Source: Austwickia sp.
GTDB lineage: Bacteria; Actinomycetota; Actinomycetes; Actinomycetales; Dermatophilaceae
DNA: 64,000 bases
Reading direction: 5' to 3'
NCBI GenBank assembly: GCA_016699675.1
Contig: CP064985.1
Coordinates: 3,286,001 to 3,350,000 of the forward strand
Part shown: in pieces, positions 28,442-36,664 of the stretch
How positions within the stretch are numbered: the first letter of the stretch is position 1
Layout of the letters: each line of letters starts with the position of its first letter
Position numbers and translations under genes: made by a program
The notes under the pieces: generated by a model
Told to the model about the DNA's origin: nothing
The model's input: only the letters and a program-made list of their open reading frames with translations
The model's database searches: none

Positions 28442-28447
28442 GCAGGC

Positions 28448-29128
28448 ATGAAGACTTCTCCCTCTCCGTCGTTTCCGCGTGGCCGCCTGATCGCGCTCAT
28501 CGCCGCCGGCCTCGTACTGCTGATCCTCACCGGGGTCGGCATCTACGGCCTCATCCTCGGCCCCCGCACCACCAACACGCCGGCACCCAAACCCGCACCG
28601 TCGCCGTCTCACACGCTGACCACGCCGGGGCCGTCATCGCCACGGCTCCCGACCGTGCCGCGCTCGGCGGACCCGGAGACGTTCGCCCGCAACGTCGCGG
28701 AGGCGATCTTCGCGTGGGACACCACCAGCGGCCACATGCCCCTGGACTACACCGCGGCGATCCTCGATGTCGGTGACCCGTCCGGCACCGAACAGGCCGG
28801 CCTCGCCTCCGACCTCGCGAGCTTCCTGCCGACGCGGGAGGCATGGATCGAGCTGCGCAAGCACGAGACCCGCCAACACCTCACCATCAACCGCTCGGTG
28901 ATCCCGGAGGCGTGGGCCGATGCCGTGACGCAGGCACAGCGCGGGCAGATCGCGCCCGGCACGACGGCGTTCACGATCGAGGGCACCCGGCACCGCAACG
29001 GCTTGTGGAACGGCGAACCCGTCACGAGCGAGCATCCGGTGTCGTTCACCGTGTTCATCATCTGCACGCCGGCCTATCCGACCTGTCACCTGTTGCGGCT
29101 GTCCCAGCTCGACAACCCGCTGCGATGA
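28448..29128 (+). CDS. Membrane-anchored ICE transfer protein, function unknown
   Basis: 226 aa from ATG 28448; GTG 28433 in frame would add VHLAG. One transmembrane helix (LIALIAAGLVLLILTGVGIY) near the N-terminus, a Pro/Ser/Thr-rich linker, then a periplasm-side domain of about 150 residues (FARNVAEAIFAWDTTSG to LLRLSQLDNPL). The topology is like VirB8/TcpC-type proteins of Gram-positive conjugation systems, but similarity was not tested. Immediately upstream of the lytic enzyme gene. Preceded by the GTGCACCTG motif. Confidence 0.7.
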   Translation: MKTSPSPSFPRGRLIALIAAGLVLLILTGVGIYGLILGPRTTNTPAPKPAPSPSHTLTTPGPSSPRLPTVPRSADPETFARNVAEAIFAWDTTSGHMPLDYTAAILDVGDPSGTEQAGLASDLASFLPTREAWIELRKHETRQHLTINRSVIPEAWADAVTQAQRGQIAPGTTAFTIEGTRHRNGLWNGEPVTSEHPVSFTVFIICTPAYPTCHLLRLSQLDNPLR

Positions 29129-29141
29129 GGACGGGCATCTC

Positions 29142-30749
29142 GTGTTCAAGAAGTTCGCTGTTCTCGCGCTCGCCGCGCTGTTCTTCGGCCCGGCGATGCT
29201 GCTGCTGGCGATCGGGGTGCTGATGAACCCCGCCGCCATCGCCGCCTGCACCACCGCCGGATCGCTCTCGGTCGGCAACGTCCCCGACAGCCTCACCGTG
29301 ACGACCGCGGACGGCTACACCTTCACGCTCAACAAGCGCCAGCTCACCCACGCCGCGACGATCATCACGGTCGGAGGACGGATCGACGGGGTAGGCCTGC
29401 CTGGCGTGAAGGTCGCGCTGATGGCGGCGCTCACTGAGTCCACGCTGCGGATGCTGTCCAACACCAGCGCCTACCCCGAGTCTGCGAACTATCCCAACGA
29501 CGGCAACGGCGGCGACCACGACTCCCTCGGGTTGTTCCAGATGCGCCCGCAATCGGGGTGGGGCTCCGTCGCCGAGTTGATGGACCCGAACTACCAAGCC
29601 GCCGCGTTCTTCGGCGGCCCGGCTGGCCCGAACTACCCGAGTCCGCGTGGCCTGCTCGATATTCCCGGCTGGGAGCGGATGGACCCCGGGGAGGCTGCCC
29701 AGTCGGTCGAGGTCAGCGCGTTTCCCGACAGGTACCGCAGCTACGCGCCCGTTGCTGATGCGATCCTCGACGCCCTCACTCGTACCGGCGAGCGTGGCGG
29801 CCCCGTCGTCGGTGTGGCGGAGTCGTCGCGGGTGGTGTTCCCGCTGCCGGAGGGGACGTGGGTCAAGACCGACGGGTTCGGGCCGCGCATCCATCCGATC
29901 ACCGGCGAGCACTCCTTCCACACCGGCCTGGACCTGGCCGCCCCGGTCGACACGTCGATCCTCGCCGCCGCAGACGGCACCGTGACCGTCGCCGAGTTCA
30001 GCGGCGGCTACGGCGGGCTCATCGTCATCGAGCACACCATCGACGGCCAGACCGTCGCGACCGCCTACGCGCACATGTGGCAGTCCGGCATCCTCGTTCA
30101 TGTCGGAGACCGCGTGAGCGCCGGACAGCACATCGGCGATGTCGGCTCCTCGGGCATGAGCACGGGCGCGCATCTGCACTTCGAGGTCCGGCCCGGCGGC
30201 ACCAACGGCGAAGCGATCGACCCGGCGAAGTGGCTAAACGACCACGGCGCGGCGAACCTTCCCGAAGCCGCTTCCGGTCCGGCCGAGGGATGCCAGAGCG
30301 GCACGGCTGGCGCGCCGGCCCCGTTGACGGGTGACCCGGATCAGATGGTGGACGACCCCACCAGCAACGGGAAGATCACCGCCCGACTCGCGCACCTCAT
30401 GGCCCAGACCAAAGCCGCGTTCCCCGACACCGGCTGGGGCTGCTACTCACCGCGCCCCGGCACCAAGTCGGAGCACCCGCTCGGGCGGGCGTGCGACATC
30501 ACCCTCGGCAACGCCATCGGCCACTACCCGACACCGAGCCAGTTGGAAGCCGGCTGGAAGGTCACCAACTGGATGAAAGACAACGCCGAAGTGCTCGGCG
30601 TCGAGTACCTGATCTGGCAAGGCAAAATCTGGTCCCTCGCCCGAGACGACCAGGGGTGGCGGCCCTACAACGGCGGCGGGATGCACGACCCCGGCAACGT
30701 CACCGGAGGCCACTATGACCACCTGCACGTCACCGTGAAAGAAAACTAG
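29142..30749 (+). CDS. Secreted cell-wall hydrolase with M23 peptidase domain
   Basis: 535 aa from GTG. An N-terminal membrane anchor (VLALAALFFGPAMLLLAIGV) is followed by a lysozyme-like segment (ALMAALTESTLRML, SLGLFQMRPQSGWG). The LytM/M23 domain has HTGLDLAAP, YAHMW and HLHFEVRPGG, which supply the zinc ligands. A C-terminal domain has PGTKSEHPLGRACDIT. Such VirB1-type two-domain enzymes open peptidoglycan for the conjugation channel. 13 bases after the previous gene. The stop is followed by the TACRTTAGATGTA repeats. Confidence 0.92.
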   Translation: MFKKFAVLALAALFFGPAMLLLAIGVLMNPAAIAACTTAGSLSVGNVPDSLTVTTADGYTFTLNKRQLTHAATIITVGGRIDGVGLPGVKVALMAALTESTLRMLSNTSAYPESANYPNDGNGGDHDSLGLFQMRPQSGWGSVAELMDPNYQAAAFFGGPAGPNYPSPRGLLDIPGWERMDPGEAAQSVEVSAFPDRYRSYAPVADAILDALTRTGERGGPVVGVAESSRVVFPLPEGTWVKTDGFGPRIHPITGEHSFHTGLDLAAPVDTSILAAADGTVTVAEFSGGYGGLIVIEHTIDGQTVATAYAHMWQSGILVHVGDRVSAGQHIGDVGSSGMSTGAHLHFEVRPGGTNGEAIDPAKWLNDHGAANLPEAASGPAEGCQSGTAGAPAPLTGDPDQMVDDPTSNGKITARLAHLMAQTKAAFPDTGWGCYSPRPGTKSEHPLGRACDITLGNAIGHYPTPSQLEAGWKVTNWMKDNAEVLGVEYLIWQGKIWSLARDDQGWRPYNGGGMHDPGNVTGGHYDHLHVTVKEN

Positions 30750-30755
30750 CAATTA

Positions 30756-30912
30756 TTACGTTAGATGTAATCCGCGACGGCCGGAATCGTGCGTATTCGC
30801 TGGTCAGGCAAGGGTACCAGGGGTCACTGATCTGAGCCTTGAACCCGGCTCTTGACCAGGGGAAACGCACCAAGTCTTACGTTAGATGTACTTTTCATAC
30901 ATTAGATGTAAG
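30756..30912. repeat. Three TACRTTAGATGTA repeats before the recombinase gene
   Basis: TTACGTTAGATGTAA at 30756-30770, TTACGTTAGATGTA at 30877-30890 and ATACATTAGATGTAAG at 30897-30912. The third contains the perfect palindrome TACAT-TAG-ATGTA; the others are one base off. Copies 2 and 3 also form an inverted pair (TCTTAC...GTAAGA). They are AT-rich islands in GC-rich DNA, so likely protein-binding or recombination sites for the cassette at 30922-34064. Confidence 0.75.
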
Positions 30913-30921
30913 ACTGTTGGA

Positions 30922-32049
30922 GTGGACTTCGAGGACGGGAACCGCGCCGGATCGGTGACGGCGTTGCGGGCGGGCAACGTGGCGTTGCTGCGTCCGGCGG
31001 AGCAGGTCTTCGATGACATGCTCACGGGCTGGTCGGCGCAGCAGGTCTCACGGATGCTGAACCCCAAGACGATCGGGGCGCGCTTGTCGCAGGTGCGCCG
31101 GTTCGCCGTGTTCTGCGGGAGCTTGCCGTGGGAGTGGTCGCCCGCCGATGTCGAGGAGTGGACGACCGAGCTGGTCTCCGGCGACAAGCCGTGCTCGCAC
31201 GGCACGATCCGCTCGTATCAGAACGCGGTCGCGTTGTTCTGCGACTACCTGACCGACCGCCGCTACGGCTGGATGGAGCGATGCGAGGAACTGTTCGGCG
31301 CTCATCCGGTGCAGGTCTGCCATGAGTGGAACACCGCGACCCACACCAGCGATCACGAGGCACGCCCGGCGGTCCGGCCACTGTCGCGGGAAGAGGTACA
31401 AGCCTTCTTCGACTACGCCGACGATCGCGCCGACCATGCTCGCACGCGCGGAAAGAAGGGCTGGAAGTCGGTGTTCCGCGACGCGACCCTGTTCAAGATG
31501 ATCTACGCCTTCGGGCTGCGCCGCCGCGAGGTCGGGATGCTGGACCTGCATGACTTCACCCGCAACCCGACCGCGATCGAGTTCGGCCGGTTCGGGGTCT
31601 GCAACGTCCGCTGGGGCAAGGCCAGCAAAGGCTCCCCGCCCCGTCGGCGGGCGGTGCTGGCGGTGTTCGACTGGACCCGCCCAGTGATCGAGGAATACGT
31701 CACCGACGTGCTGCCGCTGTTCGACACGGCAGGCGCCGGGATGCTGTGGCCGACCGAACGACAATCCAGGATCACGGGCAGCTACATCGGGATGAGGTTC
31801 GCCGAGTACCGCGACGACCTCGGCTTCGACGCCGCGCTGCACCCGCACTGTCTGCGGCACTCGTATGTGACCCATCTGATCGAGGACGGCTTCGACCCGC
31901 TGTTCGTGCAGCAGCAGGTCGGGCACCGGTGGGGATCGACCACAGCCCTCTACACCGGCGTCTCGGGCGACTACCGCAACCGCACCCTGCGCCGCGCCCT
32001 GGACGCCGCGTTCACCCCACCGACCGCAACCGAGGAAGGATCACGCTGA
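30922..32049 (+). CDS. Tyrosine recombinase
   Basis: 375 aa from GTG 30922 (VDFEDGNRAGSV); ATG 30886 is also in frame but lies inside the second repeat. A SAM-like N-terminal domain (TIRSYQNAVALFCDYL) is followed by the catalytic domain with the first Arg in YAFGLRRREVGML, the box HPHCLRHSYVTHL (HxxR), and VGHRWGSTTALY with the final His and Tyr. All catalytic residues are present. The stop overlaps the xre-like start (TGATG). Its role may be to move or resolve the three-gene cassette; the ICE itself has a separate serine integrase. Confidence 0.92.
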   Translation: MDFEDGNRAGSVTALRAGNVALLRPAEQVFDDMLTGWSAQQVSRMLNPKTIGARLSQVRRFAVFCGSLPWEWSPADVEEWTTELVSGDKPCSHGTIRSYQNAVALFCDYLTDRRYGWMERCEELFGAHPVQVCHEWNTATHTSDHEARPAVRPLSREEVQAFFDYADDRADHARTRGKKGWKSVFRDATLFKMIYAFGLRRREVGMLDLHDFTRNPTAIEFGRFGVCNVRWGKASKGSPPRRRAVLAVFDWTRPVIEEYVTDVLPLFDTAGAGMLWPTERQSRITGSYIGMRFAEYRDDLGFDAALHPHCLRHSYVTHLIEDGFDPLFVQQQVGHRWGSTTALYTGVSGDYRNRTLRRALDAAFTPPTATEEGSR

Positions 32050-32390
32050 TGACGAAGACCGTCGCCTACCACTGGCACCTGCGCAAGATCATGAACGAGC
32101 ACGGCATGAACGCCACCACCGAACTGGTGCCGCTGCTGGCCGACCGGGGCGTGGTGATGACCTCGACCCAGGTCTACCGGATCGTCACCGGCGAGCCGGA
32201 GCGGTTGAACATGCGGCTGCTCGCCGCGCTCTGCGACATCCTCGACGTCACCCCCAACGACCTGATCGAGCCCTACGTCGCCACCAGCTCGCGGCGCGGA
32301 CGCAAGACCGGCACCACCGGCACCAGCACGCAGTCCAAGCCCAGCCGGAACCGTCCAACTCGCGCAGTCATCAAGCCTGCTGGGGACTGA
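32049..32390 (+). CDS. Xre-family HTH protein of the recombinase cassette
   Basis: 113 aa. The HTH is VVMTSTQVYRIVTGEPERLN with MRLLAALCDILDVTPNDLIE as the following helices, typical of Cro/Xre proteins. A Lys/Arg/Ser/Thr-rich tail is probably unstructured and DNA-contacting. Overlaps the recombinase by one base; likely regulates it, perhaps through the palindromic repeats. Confidence 0.88.
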   Translation: MTKTVAYHWHLRKIMNEHGMNATTELVPLLADRGVVMTSTQVYRIVTGEPERLNMRLLAALCDILDVTPNDLIEPYVATSSRRGRKTGTTGTSTQSKPSRNRPTRAVIKPAGD

Positions 32391-32399
32391 CCGGACCAG

Positions 32400-34064
32400 A
32401 TGGCGAGCACGATCGTCCCCGGTGAGTGTTTCCGCTGCGGACGGGTGAGGAACCTGCGCTGGAACCACACACTCAACCGGGGTGAGTGTCGGGCTTGCCG
32501 CGCCCGCCGCTCACCCCAGGAGACCTGCACCGGCTGCGGCAGGCAGCGGCGAGTCAACGCCCGCACCAGCGACGGCGGCGCTATCTGCACCACCTGCTAC
32601 GCCCGAAACCGCGCCGGTGAGGATGCTTGCGAGGGATGCGGCACTATCGGCCCGCTCGCCACCCGAGCTGGCGGGAAGTCCGATGGATCGCGGAATCTCT
32701 GCGTTCGCTGCTACCGGCACCCGCGTCGGTCCTGCGGCGTCTGCGGCCGGCTCAAGCGAGTCGCGTTGAAAGCGACCGCCGCGAGCCCGGACGTCTGCCC
32801 GACCTGCTACCAAGCGCCGGTCATCGACTGCTCCATCTGCGGCCAGCGGTCGCTCGGCCGGCGAACCACCAACCACGGCCGGCCCCGTTGCTTCGCCTGC
32901 CAAGCCACCCAGCAGATCGACGCCGCGCTCACCGGCCCGGACGGCACGATCCGACCCGAGCTGAAACCCGTCCGCGATGCCCTGACCGAGCTACGCCAAC
33001 CCCGCTCGCTGCTGAACAACTGGCACGACTTGCCGAGCCTGCACCTGCTCACCGACATCGCTCAAGGCCGGCTCGACCTGTCACACGATGCTCTCGATGC
33101 CCGCCCGCAAGTGTTCTCGGTGACCTACCTGCGCGCGATGCTCGTCGCCTCCGGCGCGTTGCCGCCCCGGGACGAGAACGCCGCCCGGCTACACCGCCAC
33201 GCCGCCGAAGCCGGCGCCGACATCACCGATCCCGAGCTGCGCGGCGTGCTGTCCCGCTATGCCCGCTGGCACGTCGTCGGCCGCGCCAAGACCAACCGCC
33301 ACGGCCACCTCACCGCTCATGTCGCCGCACGCTGCCGCAGCGACATTCACACCGCCCACGCCTTTCTCGACGACCTGACCGCGGGCGGTCACACCCTCGA
33401 CGACTGCCCGCAAGCCTGCGTGGACGCCTGGCTCAGCACGAGCCGCAGCACCCGCCTGGGGTTCGTCCGCTGGCTCACACGAGGCGGCTACCTACCCCGA
33501 GTCACGTTGCCCGAACCCGTCGCGGCGAAAGACCCCGCCCATCAGGTTGACGCCGAAGATCAGCTGGCCCTTGCCCGCCGACTCCTGCACGACTCCACCG
33601 TCGCCAGCATCGAGGATCGCGCCGCCGCCTGCCTGATCCTGCTCTATGCCCAGCCCGTCGCGAAGATCGCCGCCCTCACCACCGACGACATCGAGGTCCG
33701 CGACACGGGAACCTATCTGCGGCTCGGCCGCGAACCGCTGCTGCTGATCCCGCCTCTGGACGGGCTGGTCACCGCGCTACCGGTCGTCAAGCCGTTCGGC
33801 ACTGCGAGCATCCTGGCTGATGCCCGGTGGCTGTTCACTGGCAAGAACGCGGGCACCCATCTTCATCCCGCTTCACTCATGCGGCGGATGAACCAGCTCG
33901 GCATCTTCACCCGCGCCAGCCGGAGCACCGCGCTACTGCACCTGGCCTCCACGACCCCGCCCGCCGTGTTCGCCTCGCTCATCGGCATCCACATCACCAC
34001 CGCGACCCGCTGGGCTGAACTCACCGGCTCAGCCTGGAACACCTACGCCGCCGCCCGACGCTGA
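32400..34064 (+). CDS. Zinc-ribbon protein with a degenerate tyrosine-recombinase domain
   Basis: 554 aa. Residues 1-170 contain ten CxxC motifs (CFRCG, CRACR, CTGCG, CTTCY, CEGCG, CVRCY, CGVCG, CPTCY, CSICG, CFACQ), that is, five zinc ribbons. The last 200 residues resemble the catalytic half of tyrosine recombinases (LARRLLHDST, CLILLYAQPVAKIAALTTDD, then RSTALLHLAS and SLIGIHITTATRW). The position of the catalytic Tyr is Trp538 and the box-II His is Ser, so it is probably inactive. Likely a DNA-binding partner of the active recombinase 350 bases upstream. Confidence 0.75.
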   Translation: MASTIVPGECFRCGRVRNLRWNHTLNRGECRACRARRSPQETCTGCGRQRRVNARTSDGGAICTTCYARNRAGEDACEGCGTIGPLATRAGGKSDGSRNLCVRCYRHPRRSCGVCGRLKRVALKATAASPDVCPTCYQAPVIDCSICGQRSLGRRTTNHGRPRCFACQATQQIDAALTGPDGTIRPELKPVRDALTELRQPRSLLNNWHDLPSLHLLTDIAQGRLDLSHDALDARPQVFSVTYLRAMLVASGALPPRDENAARLHRHAAEAGADITDPELRGVLSRYARWHVVGRAKTNRHGHLTAHVAARCRSDIHTAHAFLDDLTAGGHTLDDCPQACVDAWLSTSRSTRLGFVRWLTRGGYLPRVTLPEPVAAKDPAHQVDAEDQLALARRLLHDSTVASIEDRAAACLILLYAQPVAKIAALTTDDIEVRDTGTYLRLGREPLLLIPPLDGLVTALPVVKPFGTASILADARWLFTGKNAGTHLHPASLMRRMNQLGIFTRASRSTALLHLASTTPPAVFASLIGIHITTATRWAELTGSAWNTYAAARR

Positions 34065-34073
34065 CGACCAAGG

Positions 34074-34520
34074 TCACTCCCGCTCCGTCTGAAGCAAGGT
34101 CGCGGTCTGCTCTACCCAGCGTCGTTGCCTGCCCGTCTCGACAGCTCGCCGGTGATAGTGGGAACGGACCCACGCCACCGCGTCTTCTGGCGCGACACCG
34201 CTCATCGTTGCCAGCAGCGCCAAAGCCGTCCCGGTCCGCCCGATGCCGCCGCCACACCCGATCTCGACTCGCTCCTCACCGGCACGTTCCCACGCCTCAC
34301 GCAGCGCCGTCGTCGCGTCGTCGGTCGAGTCCGGTAGCCGGAAGTCTCGCCACCGCACCCAGCGAGGAGGCCAAGGACCAGGCGCTGGGTCACGGCCAAG
34401 TAGATAGACCGCGAAATCGGGGGCAGGCACATCGCCGCGCGGCCGGCGCACGCCGACGCCGCGGATGCGTCGCCCGTCGGGCAACACCACCACACCCGGC
34501 TCGTCAGTCCATGCGTCCAC
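34074..34520 (-). CDS. Protein tyrosine phosphatase-like protein
   Basis: 148 aa. The P-loop CGGGIGRTGTAL is the CX5R signature of cysteine-dependent phosphatases, with an upstream WRDFRLPDSTDD that may supply the general acid. Opposite strand to its neighbours and convergent with the zinc-ribbon gene (10-base gap), so it is cargo rather than part of the transfer operon. The substrate is unknown. Confidence 0.8.
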   Translation of the reverse strand: MDAWTDEPGVVVLPDGRRIRGVGVRRPRGDVPAPDFAVYLLGRDPAPGPWPPRWVRWRDFRLPDSTDDATTALREAWERAGEERVEIGCGGGIGRTGTALALLATMSGVAPEDAVAWVRSHYHRRAVETGRQRRWVEQTATLLQTERE

Positions 34521-34617
34521 ACTTCAACGCTAGCCCGACGGCGGCGGTCCTGCCTGCGCACCTCGCCAGCATGGATTTCGAACGCTTCGAATACTTGCGA
34601 TCCCCGGTTGGTGCGTG

Positions 34618-34884
34618 ATGGACGTGTTCCCGGACTTCGACGGCTTGGCGGGGATCGGTGATCTGAAGCAGGTCGTCGGTGCGCTGTTCATGTTCGTGCT
34701 CATCATCGCCGTGCTCATGCTGATCGTCTCGGCGATCTGCTGGGCCGTCGCCGCCGCACACGGCAACTACGCCGCCGCCGCCAAGGGCCGGGTCGGCGTG
34801 CTCGTCGCCCTCGGAGCCGCCGTCCTCGCCGGCGGCGGGGTGGCGTGGATGAACTGGCTCATCGCCCTCGGCCAACGACTCTGA
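34618..34884 (+). CDS. Small two-helix membrane protein (pilin-like), copy 1
   Basis: 88 aa with a short acidic start (MDVFPDFDGLAG), one helix LFMFVLIIAVLMLIVSAICW, a loop GNYAAAAKGRVG and a second helix VLVALGAAVLAGGG. The layout is that of VirB2/TrbC-type or DUF6112-like proteins in actinobacterial ICEs. A paralogue follows at 35000-35269 (both with a GxxR/KGxxGVLV loop). A hairpin lies between them. Confidence 0.75.
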   Translation: MDVFPDFDGLAGIGDLKQVVGALFMFVLIIAVLMLIVSAICWAVAAAHGNYAAAAKGRVGVLVALGAAVLAGGGVAWMNWLIALGQRL

Positions 34885-34896
34885 CCCTCGCCCCCT

Positions 34897-34920
34897 GGCC
34901 CGCCCCTTCGGGGGCGGGCC
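34897..34920 (+). terminator. Hairpin between the two small membrane-protein genes
   Basis: Perfect 10-bp GC-rich stem GGCCCGCCCC / GGGGCGGGCC with a TTCG tetraloop, 13 bases after the stop. No T run follows; partial termination or mRNA stabilisation would set the ratio of upstream to downstream genes. Confidence 0.6.
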
Positions 34921-34953
34921 TTCGTCATGGCTGGGCGGGTGCTGGTGGGCGGG

Positions 34954-34962
34954 GTGCACCTG
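34954..34962 (+). repeat. GTGCACCTG leader motif, copy 2
   Basis: GTGCACCTG 26-46 bases upstream of the second small membrane-protein gene; here it is not in frame with a nearby ATG as in the other copies. Confidence 0.5.
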
Positions 34963-34999
34963 TGGGCAGAAGCAAACCTCAGCGTGAATGGAGAACGTC

Positions 35000-35269
35000 G
35001 TGATCGACATCGACCCCAATGGCACCGGCCTTCCCGGTATCGAACAGCTCCGCACCATCGTCGGTGCCGTGATGACGGTGGGCCTGATCCTGGCCGTCCT
35101 CGCCCTGATCGTCTCAGCGATCGTGTGGGCCTACGGCGCCAACTCCAGCAACCCGCACCTCGCCGGGCGGGGAAAGATCGGCGTCCTCGTGTCCTGCGGC
35201 GCAGCGATCATCTGCGGCGCGAGCGTCGCGCTCGTGAACTTCTTCTGGGGCGTCGGCCAAGCCGTCTGA
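35000..35269 (+). CDS. Small two-helix membrane protein (pilin-like), copy 2
   Basis: 89 aa from GTG 35000, which has GGAGAA 5 bases upstream; ATG 34988 in frame would destroy this spacing. Helices AVMTVGLILAVLALIVSAIV and IGVLVSCGAAIICGASVALV flank a GRGKIG loop. Clearly related to the protein at 34618-34884. Probably a pilin-like subunit of the transfer channel. Confidence 0.78.
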   Translation: MIDIDPNGTGLPGIEQLRTIVGAVMTVGLILAVLALIVSAIVWAYGANSSNPHLAGRGKIGVLVSCGAAIICGASVALVNFFWGVGQAV

Positions 35270-35299
35270 GCGCAGTGCGCGAGGAAGGCAGGTCTTGTC

Positions 35300-36661
35300 A
35301 TGGGCATTTGCGATGTCCCGGTGATTTCCACCGTCTGCGACACCGCCGGTGAGGCGGCAGCGTCGCTGGTTTCGGCCCCGTTCGACTGGCTCGCGCAAGC
35401 AATGGGCGGCGCGGCCGGCTGGCTGTTCGAGGCCGTCTGGACGGTCTTCGACACCACCACGCTCGTGGACGTGCAGCGGCCCGGGTTCGTGTCGGTATTC
35501 AACCTCGTGTTCGGCATCGCCGTGTTCGTGATGCTGCTGTTCTTCGCACTTCAGCTCATCACCGGCATGATCCGCCGCGACCCCACCGCCCTCACCCGGG
35601 CCGCGCTCGGCCTGGGGAAATCCGTCCTCGGATCGTTCGTGGTCATCACCCTGGTCGCGCTGCTGCTGGAAATCACCGACCAGCTCTGCGTCGGCATCAT
35701 CCAAGCCGCCGGCGAAACCACCGAGACAATGGGCGACAAGATCGCCGCCCTCGTCCTGGCCTTGTCCGGGCTGTCCATCGCCGCCCCCGGTGTCGGCGCG
35801 ATCATCATGATCTTCCTCGCCGGCCTGGCCATCGCATCGGCAGCGATCGTGTGGCTCTCATTGCTGATCCGCAAATCGCTACTGCTCGTCGCGGTCGCCC
35901 TCGCCCCGCTGGCGTTCTCCGGTTCGTCGTGGGATGCGGCACGGGGCTGGGTCGGCAAGTGCGCCATGTTCGTCATCGCGCTGATCCTGTCCAAGCTCGT
36001 GCTGGTCGTGATCTTCCTCGTCGCGATCACCCAGGTCGCCGCACCCATCGACGTCGACCTGGCCTCGGTGTCCGATCCGCTGTCCGGGATCGTGCTCATG
36101 GCGCTGGCCGGGTTCGCTCCGTATCTGACGTATCGGTTCCTCGCGTTCGTCGGCACCGACTACTACGGCCAGGCCGGCGCTGAGGACGACGCCAAGCGGG
36201 CCTTGAACCGTCCCATCCCCGTGCCCTCCAAGCCGTCCGGGGATGGGCCGAAGAAGGTACTCGACGGTCAAACCAGCGGCGACGGCGGTGGCGGTTCGGG
36301 AGGTGGTGCGGGTGTGCCACCGAAGCCCACCCCGACTGCTGGAAGTGGCGGCGGCGCAAGTTCTGGTGCCGGTGCCGGAGCTAGCGCGAGTGGCGGAGCT
36401 AGCGCAGGCGCGGGAGCCGGGGCGGGTGCTGCTGCGGCGGGTCCGGCGGCTGCGGTGGTGGTCGGTGCGCAGGTGGTGAAGGGTGCCGCGACCGCGGGGC
36501 CGAAGGCCGGGACGGCGTTGGCGGGTGAGGCCGAGACGGCCGCCGCCGGTGCCGGGCAGACCAGCGCCCTACCGCCGCCATCGACGCCGGCGCCGACCGC
36601 TCCACCGAGCCCACGCCCCGCCAGTCCGACCCCGCCCGCGCCCAAGCCGACGAAGGAGTGA
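35300..36661 (+). CDS. TrbL/VirB6-type conjugal transfer membrane protein
   Basis: 453 aa. The N-terminal 290 residues hold about seven hydrophobic helices (SVFNLVFGIAVFVMLLFFAL, IIMIFLAGLAIASAAIVW, MFVIALILSKLVLVVIFLVA). The segment SLLIRKSLLLVAVALAPLAF is typical of TrbL/VirB6 channel proteins. The last 150 residues are low complexity (Gly/Ala/Ser then Pro). GAGGAAGG precedes ATG 35300. Located between the pilin-like proteins and the SCO6880 gene, as in related ICEs. Confidence 0.88.
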   Translation: MGICDVPVISTVCDTAGEAAASLVSAPFDWLAQAMGGAAGWLFEAVWTVFDTTTLVDVQRPGFVSVFNLVFGIAVFVMLLFFALQLITGMIRRDPTALTRAALGLGKSVLGSFVVITLVALLLEITDQLCVGIIQAAGETTETMGDKIAALVLALSGLSIAAPGVGAIIMIFLAGLAIASAAIVWLSLLIRKSLLLVAVALAPLAFSGSSWDAARGWVGKCAMFVIALILSKLVLVVIFLVAITQVAAPIDVDLASVSDPLSGIVLMALAGFAPYLTYRFLAFVGTDYYGQAGAEDDAKRALNRPIPVPSKPSGDGPKKVLDGQTSGDGGGGSGGGAGVPPKPTPTAGSGGGASSGAGAGASASGGASAGAGAGAGAAAAGPAAAVVVGAQVVKGAATAGPKAGTALAGEAETAAAGAGQTSALPPPSTPAPTAPPSPRPASPTPPAPKPTKE

Positions 36662-36664
36662 CCG

